Assembly: GCF_038397755.1 (NCBI RefSeq)
Contig: NZ_CP151637.1
Location: 3,782,001 to 3,846,000 of the forward strand
Reading direction: 5' to 3'
Origin: Microbacterium sp. LWH7-1.2
Lineage (GTDB): Bacteria > Actinomycetota > Actinomycetes > Actinomycetales > Microbacteriaceae
Length of the DNA: 64,000 nt
Shown here: piece by piece, positions 28,208 to 35,745 of the stretch
Numbering within the stretch: position 1 is the first letter of the stretch
Layout of the letters: every line of letters begins with the position of its first letter
The notes under the pieces: model-generated
Told to the model about the DNA's origin: nothing
The model's database searches: none
Seen by the model: the letters and a program-made list of their open reading frames with translations, nothing else
Program-made: the position numbers and the translations under genes

Positions 28208-28226
28208 CACTGTGTTGAGACAGTAA
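28192..28226. repeat. attL-like repeat at the tRNA-Arg 3' end
   Basis: A 35-bp sequence spanning the last 16 bases of the tRNA and 19 bases beyond is repeated directly at 29091-29125 with 33 of 35 identical bases. Direct repeats of a tRNA 3' end usually mark the two ends of an integrated element. Confidence 0.75.
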
Positions 28227-28230
28227 TGAT

Positions 28231-28260
28231 CGAAAACCCGCGGATTTCCGCGGGTTTTCG
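28231..28260 (+). terminator. terminator downstream of tRNA-Arg
   Basis: A perfect 14-bp inverted repeat (CGAAAACCCGCGGA against TCCGCGGGTTTTCG) with a 2-nt loop, ending in TTTTCGTGTTT. It follows the tRNA by 23 nt and should end its transcript. Confidence 0.85.
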
Positions 28261-28481
28261 TGTTTCCGGAGTGGGGTGCGTCCCTTCTGAATCCGCGGGC
28301 CCAGTGTCTGACCGCAGATCAGAAGAGTCCCCCTTGGGGGCGAGAATTCCGCGGAATCTCTGGGGCTTTGCCCCGGTCGCGTCGTCCCGATCAGCCAGAC
28401 ATGTGTGCACCCGAGTCGGTGCACACAGTATCGCAGCTTGGGTTACGCCGCCGGCCTCATCAGCGCCCCATACGGATGGCA

Positions 28482-28687
28482 GCCAGCACATCAACCTCGT
28501 CGTGCTCGACTCGGTCACTAGCGTGATGCGACTCCGAAACGACGCGGCGCACGGCTGGTTTGACAAGATCGACCGCGACGTTGCCCGCCGAGTACTGGAG
28601 CAGGTCTCCAGTCCGATACCAACGTTGCGCGCCATCGAAGCACGTCTGCGCGAAGTAAACCGCCTCACGATGAATCGCGTCGACTGA
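28482..28687 (+). pseudogene. unrecognised gene fragment inside the tRNA-linked relic
   Basis: A frame ending in TGA at 28685-28687 has protein-like composition only over its last 65-70 residues: charged helices with LRNDAAHGWFDKIDRDVARR and VNRLTMNRVD. Upstream the frame degenerates, so no credible start exists. I do not recognise the family. It is probably the 3' part of a gene of the integrated element. Confidence 0.35.
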
Positions 28688-28698
28688 CGCGCGGCTAA

Positions 28699-29067
28699 GG
28701 CATCGCCGCGATCAACGCTGCCAAGATCATCGGCGAAGTCGCCGGCATCAGCCGCTTTCACAGTCGGCACGCGTTCGCGAGGCACAACGGGACGGCGCCC
28801 ACCCCCGTGTGGTCGGGCGATCGCGACCGCTTCAGGCTCAGCCGAGCTGGCAATCGACAGCTCAACGCCGCGATCCACCGCGTCGCGGTCACTCAGGCGA
28901 GGTCATTCGACCCCGCACGCGAGTACATCGCGCATCGGAACCCGGGAAGGATCCACACGCACGGAGGCCATCGCTCCCTCGAGTGGCGGCTATCCGACGT
29001 GGTCTACCGCTCCCTGCTCGCCGACGCAACCGCACTCACTGACCACCCTGCTCAACTCGCGGCTTGA
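28699..29067 (+). pseudogene. IS110-family transposase, C-terminal fragment
   Basis: About 120 codons match the C-terminal (transposase_20) half of IS110/IS116/IS902 transposases: AKIIGEVAGISRF, ARHNGTAPTPVWSGD, RLSRAGNRQLNAAIHR and LSDVVYRSLLAD. The N-terminal RuvC-like catalytic DEDD half is absent; an in-frame TAA at 28696 closes the frame, and there is no start until a GTG at 28807. It is therefore inactive. It lies within the tRNA-Arg direct repeats. Confidence 0.8.
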
Positions 29068-29090
29068 CATAGGAGAGAGGGGACTTGACC

Positions 29091-29125
29091 AGTCCCTTCG
29101 GGCGCGCATTGTGTTGAGATAGTAA
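29091..29125. repeat. attR-like repeat of the tRNA-Arg 3' end
   Basis: Second copy of the 35-bp sequence at 28192-28226, with two C-to-T differences (29109 and 29120). It is followed by an imperfect GC hairpin like that after a tRNA. It does not contain a complete tRNA. Confidence 0.75.
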
Positions 29126-29544
29126 CCTCGAGAAAATCTCCGGTCTTCCGGGGGCTCTTCTTGTTTCTGCCGTTCGGACGGCGTTGCGTTGCGCGGTCGA
29201 TGGCGTCCCATCACGGCACACACACACGTGAGGAGAGCATCCGCCGGATCGCTATTCCGCTTCCGCAAGCAGGCCAGCCCGCGCGATCCACCCCCACGGC
29301 ATGGTCGGGTCCCTGGGCAGAGTGGGCGCTCAGCATCGGCCCCTGGGAAGACATTGAGGACCCATGCGCCATCGTCGCCGCGGGTCGCGAGGATCGAAAC
29401 TTCCTGGACGAATACCGGGATGGTGTCGAGGCTGACTGGCGTCTCACTTCGTCTGACCGACTTCGAACCGAGACCCGTCCGAGAGCGCGTACCAGTTCAC
29501 TCCGGCAGGCAGCCACGCCGAGCGCAGGCGCCCCGTAGGATGAC
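29126..29544. other. intergenic stretch without a convincing gene
   Basis: Frames are open on both strands (for example 29161-29538 plus) but none has a good ribosome-binding site, start or recognisable product. The plus frame includes WALSIGPWEDIED and FLDEYRDGVEADW, which look somewhat protein-like, so an old gene remnant is possible. Downstream of it lies the promoter of the next operon. Confidence 0.35.
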
Positions 29545-29572
29545 TTGACTATCTAGACGTAATATGTATGAT
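29545..29572 (+). promoter_or_regulatory. promoter of the GntR-controlled transporter operon
   Basis: TTGACT (29545-29550) and TATGAT (29567-29572) are spaced by 16 nt, a strong sigma-70-like promoter in this genome. It stands 62 nt before the binding-protein start. The operator-like sequence 29560-29571 overlaps its -10 region. Confidence 0.65.
29560..29571. promoter_or_regulatory. candidate GntR operator (variant)
   Basis: TAATATGTATGA matches the perfect palindrome TCATACGTATGA at 35682 in 10 of 12 positions and covers the -10 region. ACGTAATATG just here (29557-29566) also recurs at 35297-35306 before the dehydratase gene. The GntR protein at 33263 is the likely binder. Confidence 0.5.
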
Positions 29573-29633
29573 CATCTGAGAGGTCGCCGCCGGGCGACAC
29601 GTCGTCAACGACGCCGACTAGAAAGGGACGCGA

Positions 29634-30989
29634 ATGCCTGCACAGCATCAGCGCGCATCACGCTTCATCAGACTCGCTGCGGCTCTCTCCGCCGTCGCGG
29701 GAATCGTCGCCCTGGGTGGTTGCTCGTCTGGTGGGGGCGAGGTCGACTCGGAGTACGGGTTTCCGACGGTCGAGCAGGTGCCCGACAGCGAGATCACGGT
29801 GTGGGTGGATGCGACTCGTCAGTCCGCAGTCGAGGCTTTCGAGACGGCCAACCCCGATATCAAGGTCGATATGGTCGTCGATGATGGTTCCGCGAGCGGA
29901 TCGGGGACATTCCAGACCAAGATCGGGCTCGCCGATCAAGCGGGCGAGGGCTGGCCGGACGTGGTCTTTTCCACACAGAACAACGATGCCTCGTGGGCCT
30001 CTCAGCCGACCAATGGTGTTCAGGCGTTTGCCGCTCCTGTCAACAAGGGCTTCTTCGATCAGAGCTTCCTCGACGGCTTCACCCCCGGCGCGCTCGACCC
30101 CGTGACCGTGGATGACACGGTGTGGGGCCTGCGCAACGATCTGGCGCCCGTGCTGTTCTGGTACAACAAGCCGCTTCTCGACGAGTTCGGCTACGACGTG
30201 CCGACGACGTGGGAGCAGTATCAAGAACTCGGTGACAAGCTCGCTGCGGAGCACCCGGGTTACACGCTGGGATCGGTGGGGGACTCGTTCACTGGCCCCT
30301 TCGTCTACTACTGGAGTGGGTCGGCTCCGATCTTCCAGGTGGACGGCGACACGTTCAGCTCTGACGTGCACGCAGCCGACTCCGAGAAGGTCACTGCGCT
30401 GATCGACCACATGGTCGCGAACAAGACGCTGACCCAGGACAGTGTTTTCGGGGCTGACTTCGTCGCCGACAGCAGCAAGCTCGTCGCGATACCCGGACCG
30501 GCTTGGTACGCGGGAGCGCTCTTCCAGAACCCCGACAGCATCAACGCGACCTCCGGCCAGTGGATCGCCGCACCTCCGCTGTCCTGGGAGGGCAGCGACG
30601 AGGTGACCGGCAACGTGGGTGGCGGTGTCTGGTATGCATCGAGTCACTCGAAGAATCTCGATGCGGTCAAGACCTTCCTCGAGTTCGTCACGACCCAGGA
30701 TGGCGTCGCCGGCACCGGTGGTCTTCCCGCCTACCAGAGCGCGGCGGACACCTGGCTGCAGGACCAGGCCGCCAGCGGCTTCTTCGGCCCGGACTTCGCC
30801 ACGAGTGTGGGCACCGCCGCGGAAAGCGTGTGGAGCGGTTGGGGATATCCGAGCTTCTCGGCCGAGACCGCCTACGCGAAGGTCATCGTCCCCGCCCTTG
30901 CCGCAGGCAAGAAGATCTCCGACGTCGCCGACGAGTGGCAGAAGGAGATGCAGAACGAAGCGACCGTTCAGGGTTACTCGGTCGATTAG
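29634..30989 (+). CDS. CUT1 sugar-binding lipoprotein
   Basis: A 451-residue extracellular solute-binding protein family 1 member with lipobox Cys30 (ALGGC). After a short acidic linker comes ITVWVDATRQSAVEAFE, typical of the family start, and later WGLRNDLAPVLFWYNKPLLDEFG, the hinge region of oligosaccharide-binding proteins. It heads an operon with two permeases and a mutarotase-type gene, but no ATPase, so it probably uses a shared MsiK-type ATPase encoded elsewhere. The start follows AGAAAGGGA. The ligand is unknown; the neighbouring acid-sugar and beta-helix genes point to a pectic or fucose/rhamnose-containing oligosaccharide. Confidence 0.85.
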   Translation: MPAQHQRASRFIRLAAALSAVAGIVALGGCSSGGGEVDSEYGFPTVEQVPDSEITVWVDATRQSAVEAFETANPDIKVDMVVDDGSASGSGTFQTKIGLADQAGEGWPDVVFSTQNNDASWASQPTNGVQAFAAPVNKGFFDQSFLDGFTPGALDPVTVDDTVWGLRNDLAPVLFWYNKPLLDEFGYDVPTTWEQYQELGDKLAAEHPGYTLGSVGDSFTGPFVYYWSGSAPIFQVDGDTFSSDVHAADSEKVTALIDHMVANKTLTQDSVFGADFVADSSKLVAIPGPAWYAGALFQNPDSINATSGQWIAAPPLSWEGSDEVTGNVGGGVWYASSHSKNLDAVKTFLEFVTTQDGVAGTGGLPAYQSAADTWLQDQAASGFFGPDFATSVGTAAESVWSGWGYPSFSAETAYAKVIVPALAAGKKISDVADEWQKEMQNEATVQGYSVD

Positions 30990-31020
30990 GGCCGCGTCAT
31001 CGAAAGGCCTGTGCAACCCC

Positions 31021-31959
31021 ATGAGTGCACCACGTTCGAGCGCGGTTGCCGGATCCCATCGGGTCCGGCGACCGCGCCCCGCCCGCGCCGCAGCCGGCGC
31101 GCGAGCTCAAGCCCGCATCGGGCTCTTGTTCACCAGTGTCTACACGCTCTTTCTGATCGCATTCGGCGTGCTGCCCACGCTGTACGCCATCTTCTTGGCG
31201 TTCACACGCAACGGCGCCTTCGCCGGCGTCGACAACTTTCTCCGAGTGTTCTCGGACTACCGCTTCCTGCCTGCGGTGATGCATGTTGCCGCGTATGTCG
31301 TGGTCTGGCTCATTAGCCTGGTCGTCTTCGTTGTACTCCTCGCGTTGGTCGTGCAGGCGATTCGAATCCGATGGGTCTCGACGAGCGTCCGATTCCTGTA
31401 CTACGTTCCCGGTGCGCTGGCCGGCGCGGCCAGCGTCATGCTGTGGCTCTTCGTGCTCGACCCGTCCGTCAGTCCCGTGGCCTGGCTGCTGCACGCGCTC
31501 GGCAGTGATTCGCTCGTTCAAACGGTCCAGCTCGACACACTCCCGATCGTCTTGGCCGTCATCGCGTTCTGGACCGGTGCCGGCGGATGGATCGTGATCA
31601 TGTACGGTGCTCTGAACAACATCAGCGCCGACATTCTGGAGGCCGCGCGGATCGACGGTGCGGGAGCGTGGTCGACTGCCTGGTTCATCCAGATCCCGCT
31701 CCTGCGCAAGTGGATCTCGTACATGGCGATCCTGTCCCTCGCGGCCGGAACTCAGCTCTTCGTCGAGCCGCGCGTCCTGTCGCAGGCGACTCATGGTGTG
31801 GTCCCGCAGGACTACTCCCTCAATCAACTGAGCTTTCTCTATGCGTTCAAGCAGGCCGACTTCAACGGCTCGGCAGCGATCTCGCTGCTCCTGCTCGTGG
31901 TCGCATTGTTGCTGAGCGTCTATTTCGTCTTCAGGGGTGGTCTCTTTGAGCGTGAGTGA
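31021..31959 (+). CDS. CUT1 sugar ABC transporter permease (MalF type)
   Basis: A 312-residue permease with six predicted membrane helices and the cytoplasmic EAA loop (EAARIDGAGAWSTAWFIQIPLL) that contacts the ATPase. A basic, Ala/Arg-rich tail of about 35 residues precedes the first helix. The ATG at 31021 is the first sensible start in this frame, 31 nt after the binding-protein stop, though its ribosome-binding site is weak (GAAAGG). It overlaps the next permease gene. Confidence 0.85.
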   Translation: MSAPRSSAVAGSHRVRRPRPARAAAGARAQARIGLLFTSVYTLFLIAFGVLPTLYAIFLAFTRNGAFAGVDNFLRVFSDYRFLPAVMHVAAYVVVWLISLVVFVVLLALVVQAIRIRWVSTSVRFLYYVPGALAGAASVMLWLFVLDPSVSPVAWLLHALGSDSLVQTVQLDTLPIVLAVIAFWTGAGGWIVIMYGALNNISADILEAARIDGAGAWSTAWFIQIPLLRKWISYMAILSLAAGTQLFVEPRVLSQATHGVVPQDYSLNQLSFLYAFKQADFNGSAAISLLLLVVALLLSVYFVFRGGLFERE

Positions 31960-32902
31960 GCTCGATACTCGGGCCGTTACAACGAAAGGCTCGTCGCAGC
32001 GAAGGGGAGGGCTCCCGCGCGACGGTCGCCCGCTGAGCCCGGCTCGGTGGATGGGGCGGGCGCTGGCGATCGCCCTCCTTGCAGTGTTCGTCGCGTTCTT
32101 CGTCATCCCGCTGGTGTGGCTCGTTCTCGCGCCGACGAAGTCGTCTCGGGAGCTTCTGCTCGGAAACCCCTTCTCGGTCGGGGGTCTGCAGCAGCTGCAG
32201 GACAACTGGCAGAGCCTCATCGCCTACCAGGACGGCGTGATGTGGACGTGGCTCGGCAATTCCAGCCTGTATGCCCTCAGCGCGCTCGTCATCACCCTCG
32301 TCATCAGCGTCCCTGCGGGATACGCGTTGGCACTGACCGAGTTCCGCGGACGGAAGGCGCTCCTCGCGGTGACGCTGATCGTCATGCTGATTCCCAACAC
32401 CGCCCTCGTCCTGCCGATCTTCCTTCAGATGAGCGCGTTGAAACTCATCGGGAATCCCCTCTCGGTGATCCTGCCCTTCTCGTTCTTCCCGTTCGGCGTC
32501 TACCTGACGTACATCTACTTCTCCACCACCGTTTCGCGCGACCTGCTCGACGCCGCGCGCATCGATGGCGCGGGCGAGTTCCGCGTCTTCGCGCAGGTCG
32601 CCATGCCGCTCGCCACGCCGGTGATCGCGCTGGTGGGGTTCTTCAGCTTCGTCGGCAACTGGAACAACTACTTCCTCCCGTTCGTGATGGTTCCCGGCAG
32701 GAAGGCTCCCGTCCAAGTGGGCATCGCGGAGCTGCTCGCCAATGTTCCGCAGTTCAACCCCACCAATGCGGCGTCGTCGACGATCGAATTGCCGACGCTC
32801 GCGCTCGCGACGCTCGTCGCCATTGCGCCGGTGCTGACCATCTTCTTGTTCTCCCAGAGGTTCCTGGTCACGGGAATGACGGCCGGCGGAACGAAAGGGT
32901 GA
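31952..32902 (+). CDS. CUT1 sugar ABC transporter permease (MalG type)
   Basis: A 316-residue partner permease with six membrane helices and the EAA loop LLDAARIDGAGEFRVFAQVAMPL. The GTG at 31952, overlapping the previous stop by 8 nt and about 11 nt after GGGGTGG, is preferred; GTG 31937 and TTG 31946 are in frame and possible. Its TGA overlaps the GTG of the mutarotase gene by 4 nt (GTGA). With the upstream protein it forms the membrane channel. Confidence 0.83.
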   Translation: MSELDTRAVTTKGSSQRRGGLPRDGRPLSPARWMGRALAIALLAVFVAFFVIPLVWLVLAPTKSSRELLLGNPFSVGGLQQLQDNWQSLIAYQDGVMWTWLGNSSLYALSALVITLVISVPAGYALALTEFRGRKALLAVTLIVMLIPNTALVLPIFLQMSALKLIGNPLSVILPFSFFPFGVYLTYIYFSTTVSRDLLDAARIDGAGEFRVFAQVAMPLATPVIALVGFFSFVGNWNNYFLPFVMVPGRKAPVQVGIAELLANVPQFNPTNAASSTIELPTLALATLVAIAPVLTIFLFSQRFLVTGMTAGGTKG

Positions 32903-33231
32903 GCACCATACGATACGGAATGGCCTGCCGGCTCCGACCGGACAAGCGCGCGGAGTATCTCCGCCTGCATTCGGACGTCTGGCCGGGTGTCGAGGAGATG
33001 ATCTCACGCTGCGGGATACGCAACTTCACGATCTTCATCCGCGGTGACGTGCTCTTCGGGTACTACGAATACGTGGGTGATGACTGGGATGCGGACCAGG
33101 CCAGAATGGCGGCGGACCCCGTGACGCGGGATTGGTGGTCCCACACCGACCCCTGCCAGATCGGTTTCGACTCCGACGCTGCGGATGGCGCCCGTTGGCA
33201 GGCGCTTGACGAGGTGTGGCACCAGGACTGA
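32899..33231 (+). CDS. L-rhamnose/L-fucose mutarotase-type protein (RhaM/DUF718)
   Basis: A 110-residue dimeric alpha-beta-barrel protein of the RhaM (DUF718, COG3254) family, which interconverts sugar anomers. Landmarks are RRxEYxxxH (EYLRLHSDVWP, with His24, the likely catalytic base), the strand RNFTIFI and Trp79-Trp80 (DWW). E. coli RhaM has Tyr where this has Phe43, so specificity may differ. COG3254 members also act on L-fucose in Xanthomonas. The GTG start overlaps the permease stop by 4 nt; an internal ATG at 32920 would cut the first strand. It is the last gene of the operon and faces gntR. Confidence 0.8.
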   Translation: MSTIRYGMACRLRPDKRAEYLRLHSDVWPGVEEMISRCGIRNFTIFIRGDVLFGYYEYVGDDWDADQARMAADPVTRDWWSHTDPCQIGFDSDAADGARWQALDEVWHQD

Positions 33232-33262
33232 GGCACAACGTACCGCCCGACCAGGGCGGATG

Positions 33263-34024
33263 TTATCGGGCGGGCGGGCGGCGCCGCGACCAGGCCCGAG
33301 AGATGTGAGTGCTCATCTCCTCGGCTGCCTTGTCGCCATCGCCTGCGATCACGGCCTCCATGATCGCCCGGTGCTCCTCGAGCGTCAGCCGGACGGCATC
33401 CAGGTCCGGCGTGCCCGTGAAGCGGGTGCTCTCACGAGCACGCGCGAAGAGGATCCGCGTGATGTTCGCGGCGAGCCGATTTCCGGACTGCTCCATGATC
33501 ATGTCGTGGAAGGCGGCATCCGCGTCAAGATAGGCGTCCATGTCATGCAGGGCCGATTCGCCCGCTTCGTACATGCGCAGGAGGTCGTTGCTCGACTCGC
33601 TTGTCTGTCGCGCCGCCGCGGCCGCAGCCATCGACCCCTCGAGGCTGGCCCGGACGACGGCGAGCTCATCGAGGATTTCGAGTGACTCGTCGTTGTCGAC
33701 AAGCGCGGAGAGAACGTCAGCGTCGAGCACGTTCCAACGCGACGGCGAGTTCACGATCGTGCCCCGCCCTTGACTGACTGTGACCAAGCCCTTCTCCTCG
33801 AGCCGCTTAACCGACTCGCGGATCACCGTCCGGCTGACGGCGAACTGCTGAATGAGCACGCTCTCGGGAGGCAGTGCGTCCCCGGGGCGCACCGAACCCG
33901 TCACTACTGCCGTAACTAAGTCTTTGACGACGGCGATGCCCAGCCTTGCCGCAGGAACGCGTCCAGCCGTACCGGCCAGCAGAACCTGGCCATCGCCCCG
34001 CTCCGCCCGGATCTGGTCAGACAT
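33263..34024 (-). CDS. GntR-family (FadR/FCD) transcriptional regulator
   Basis: A 253-residue regulator: winged helix with LPPESVLIQQFAVSRTVIRESVKRLEEKGLV (about residues 48-80), then an all-helical FCD effector domain with the metal-site pattern Asp/His in DAAFHDMI, EEHRAI and STHI. FCD regulators sense organic or sugar acids (e.g. galactonate, glucuronate). It begins 9 nt after the dehydratase gene, with which it is co-transcribed. Candidate binding sites are TCATACGTATGA-like sequences before the transporter operon, the dehydratase and the beta-helix gene. Confidence 0.88.
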   Translation of the reverse strand: MSDQIRAERGDGQVLLAGTAGRVPAARLGIAVVKDLVTAVVTGSVRPGDALPPESVLIQQFAVSRTVIRESVKRLEEKGLVTVSQGRGTIVNSPSRWNVLDADVLSALVDNDESLEILDELAVVRASLEGSMAAAAAARQTSESSNDLLRMYEAGESALHDMDAYLDADAAFHDMIMEQSGNRLAANITRILFARARESTRFTGTPDLDAVRLTLEEHRAIMEAVIAGDGDKAAEEMSTHISRAWSRRRPPAR

Positions 34025-34033
34025 ACGACCAGC

Positions 34034-35230
34034 TTACGCACCCCGCACCAGCGGGCCGGCAATGGGTCGCCGACCGGGCGGCGTGTGCGTCGCCAGTCCG
34101 AGCCCCGCCCGTTCCGGTCGCACGTGCGGGCCGGACGCCACGAGGCGCTGCGCGTCCGGAGCGCTCCCCGCGGCGTCGCGGATGGCCGACTCGTCAACGG
34201 TGACACCGACCCCGGGCTCGTCGCCGAGGACGATACCGCCGTCGGCGTACGTCTGATCGATCGTCATCCCGAACGGAGTACCAAGATCCTGCACTTCGGC
34301 AGCCAGGTGGTTGGGTACGGTCGCGGCGGCGTGAGCGACAGCGACGTTCGCGGTCAGCCCCACCGGGCTGATCGGCAGATCGCGGCTGTGGGCGGCGTAA
34401 GCGACGCGGAGAAAATGGCTGATACCCCAGACGCTTCCCGTCTGAACGACGTCGACCGCGTGGTGCTCGAACAACGCTGAATACTGCTCGAGCCCCGTGA
34501 GGTTCTCCCCGGTGGCCACGGCCGCCTTCACGGAACTGCTGAGACGCGCATGGCCGATCGCATCCCACCGACGGAGAGGCTCTTCGATCCATGCGAGATC
34601 GTAGACCGCCTCGACGGCCGAGACGTAACGGACCGCTTGCTTCAGATTCCAGGACTCGTTGGCATCGAGCATCAGGGCCGGGTGCGCACTGTTGCGCGAC
34701 AGCGCTCCGCGAATGATCTCCAGCCGCTCGATATCACCGTCAAGATCCACGCCACCCTTGAGCTTGCCGCTCACGAAGCCGCGGTCCGCCATCTGGTCAT
34801 AAAAGCGAGCCAGCCGCTCGTTGTCGAGGGCGATGTCCAAACCAGAGGAGTAACCGGCCACGAATCGGTCGCGTGCCCCGAGGAGCCGCCAGAGCGGCTC
34901 TCCGAGAGCCTTGCTCTTGATGTCCCACAGCGCCATGTCGAGCGCGCCGATTCCTCCGAACGTCGAGCCGGCATGCCCGGCTTTGAACACGCGGGCGAGC
35001 ATGCGCTCGTAGAGGGCCGTCACCGCGCGGGGGTCCTCTCCCTCGATCGCGGGAAAGAGGCGGTCGATGTCGTGATGGGATCCCATACCGACGCCGGTGA
35101 TACCCACATCGGTCTCGAGGATGAGGATGGGAACGTCTGTCACACCGGAGGCGATGTACCCGTTGACGTCGCCGATCGGACGTCCCCAGTCGTGGAACGT
35201 GTTGAGGAGGCGGTAGCCCGTGATCTTCAT
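34034..35230 (-). CDS. enolase-superfamily acid-sugar dehydratase
   Basis: A 398-residue mandelate racemase/muconate lactonizing family enzyme. Visible in the barrel are the Lys-x-Lys pair (GKLKGG), the three metal ligands in LDANES, WIEEP and TGENL, and a downstream region (SVWGISHF) where a catalytic His lies. The N-terminal capping domain begins MKITGYRL. Such enzymes dehydrate aldonates (L-fuconate, L-rhamnonate, D-galactonate, galactarate); which one cannot be settled here. The start at 35230 has AAGGGCG upstream; an earlier in-frame ATG at 35296 adds an unlikely Arg/Ser-rich extension. The C-terminal 20 residues are Pro/Arg-rich. It is transcribed with gntR. Confidence 0.83.
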   Translation of the reverse strand: MKITGYRLLNTFHDWGRPIGDVNGYIASGVTDVPILILETDVGITGVGMGSHHDIDRLFPAIEGEDPRAVTALYERMLARVFKAGHAGSTFGGIGALDMALWDIKSKALGEPLWRLLGARDRFVAGYSSGLDIALDNERLARFYDQMADRGFVSGKLKGGVDLDGDIERLEIIRGALSRNSAHPALMLDANESWNLKQAVRYVSAVEAVYDLAWIEEPLRRWDAIGHARLSSSVKAAVATGENLTGLEQYSALFEHHAVDVVQTGSVWGISHFLRVAYAAHSRDLPISPVGLTANVAVAHAAATVPNHLAAEVQDLGTPFGMTIDQTYADGGIVLGDEPGVGVTVDESAIRDAAGSAPDAQRLVASGPHVRPERAGLGLATHTPPGRRPIAGPLVRGA

Positions 35231-35296
35231 CAATCGCCCTTGGCTAAGTGGCCGACGTGAACTTCGACCGATGGTTCTTGATTCAGCATACATCAC

Positions 35297-35306
35297 ACGT
35301 AATATG
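35297..35306. promoter_or_regulatory. candidate GntR-regulated element before the dehydratase
   Basis: ACGTAATATG is identical to 29557-29566 in the transporter promoter, which otherwise shares little with this region. It is 67 bp upstream of the dehydratase start. In the dehydratase direction it reads CATATTACGT. I infer a binding half-site for the GntR protein. Confidence 0.4.
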
Positions 35307-35681
35307 AGACGCTATCCTGTGACAGGCTCGCTCGCGACGAGAAGATCGAGCCGACGCTGAGGTCTTGTGGGATCGACTCCGTCGGGCTCGAGCAGGACGC
35401 GGATGGGCTTGCGGATGCCGACGTGTGCTCGATGGACGGCCTCGCGTCTGCACGCCGAGCATGGCGACCGAAGCAGAAGAAGTATGATGTTCGTCGCGGC
35501 GCGGACGTCGGAGCCGGAAGTGCCCGACTCAGTCTCGCCGGCGAGGCGGTATGTTTTTCTGCGAAATCGCCGCCCACGGCGATGCTGGATTCAGGCGTTC
35601 TGCTCCGATCGATGTGCTCACACGTTGACGGTGCGTGAGCCACCTCCCGGAAAAGGTATGACGTACCGCTTTACTAAGAGG

Positions 35682-35693
35682 TCATACGTATGA
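35682..35693. promoter_or_regulatory. perfect palindromic GntR-type operator
   Basis: TCATACGTATGA is a perfect 12-bp palindrome, 52 bp before the beta-helix start, in an A/T-richer stretch. A weaker partner, GGTATGACGTACC (35655-35667), lies 27 bp upstream. The palindrome matches the style of FCD-type GntR operators and resembles the site in the transporter promoter. Confidence 0.55.
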
Positions 35694-35745
35694 GTTAATA
35701 CCTTCCGTGGCGACCTGCCACATCCCTCACCACGAAGGAGTGGAC

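Larger units (their letters stand above)
28192..29125. mobile_element. relic of an element integrated at tRNA-Arg
   Basis: The about 0.9-kb stretch between the two 35-bp direct repeats carries only gene fragments: an unrecognised helical fragment (28482-28687) and the end of an IS110-type transposase (28699-29067). No integrase gene is present. I read it as the decayed remainder of a larger island whose core was deleted, or a tiny passenger segment left by recombination. Base composition is a little less GC-rich than the flanks. Confidence 0.6.
35231..35745. other. divergent intergenic region, regulatory
   Basis: Between the dehydratase (leftward) and the beta-helix gene (rightward). It contains an ACGTAATATG element (35297-35306), the perfect palindrome at 35682 and promoters presumably near each. 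Open frames on both strands between 35293 and 35693 lack ribosome-binding sites and recognisable products, and I leave them out. The middle could be a decayed gene. Confidence 0.45.

Noticed and set aside
28226..28480. A complete gene starting inside the terminator after the tRNA
   Set aside because: The frame's first 85 codons are translated terminator and degenerate sequence; only the last part looks coding.
29091..29125. A second tRNA-Arg
   Set aside because: Only the 3' acceptor and T-arm end is repeated; D arm and anticodon are missing.
35293..35693. Genes on either strand between the dehydratase and beta-helix genes
   Set aside because: Frames of about 110 codons lack ribosome-binding sites, plausible starts and recognisable products.
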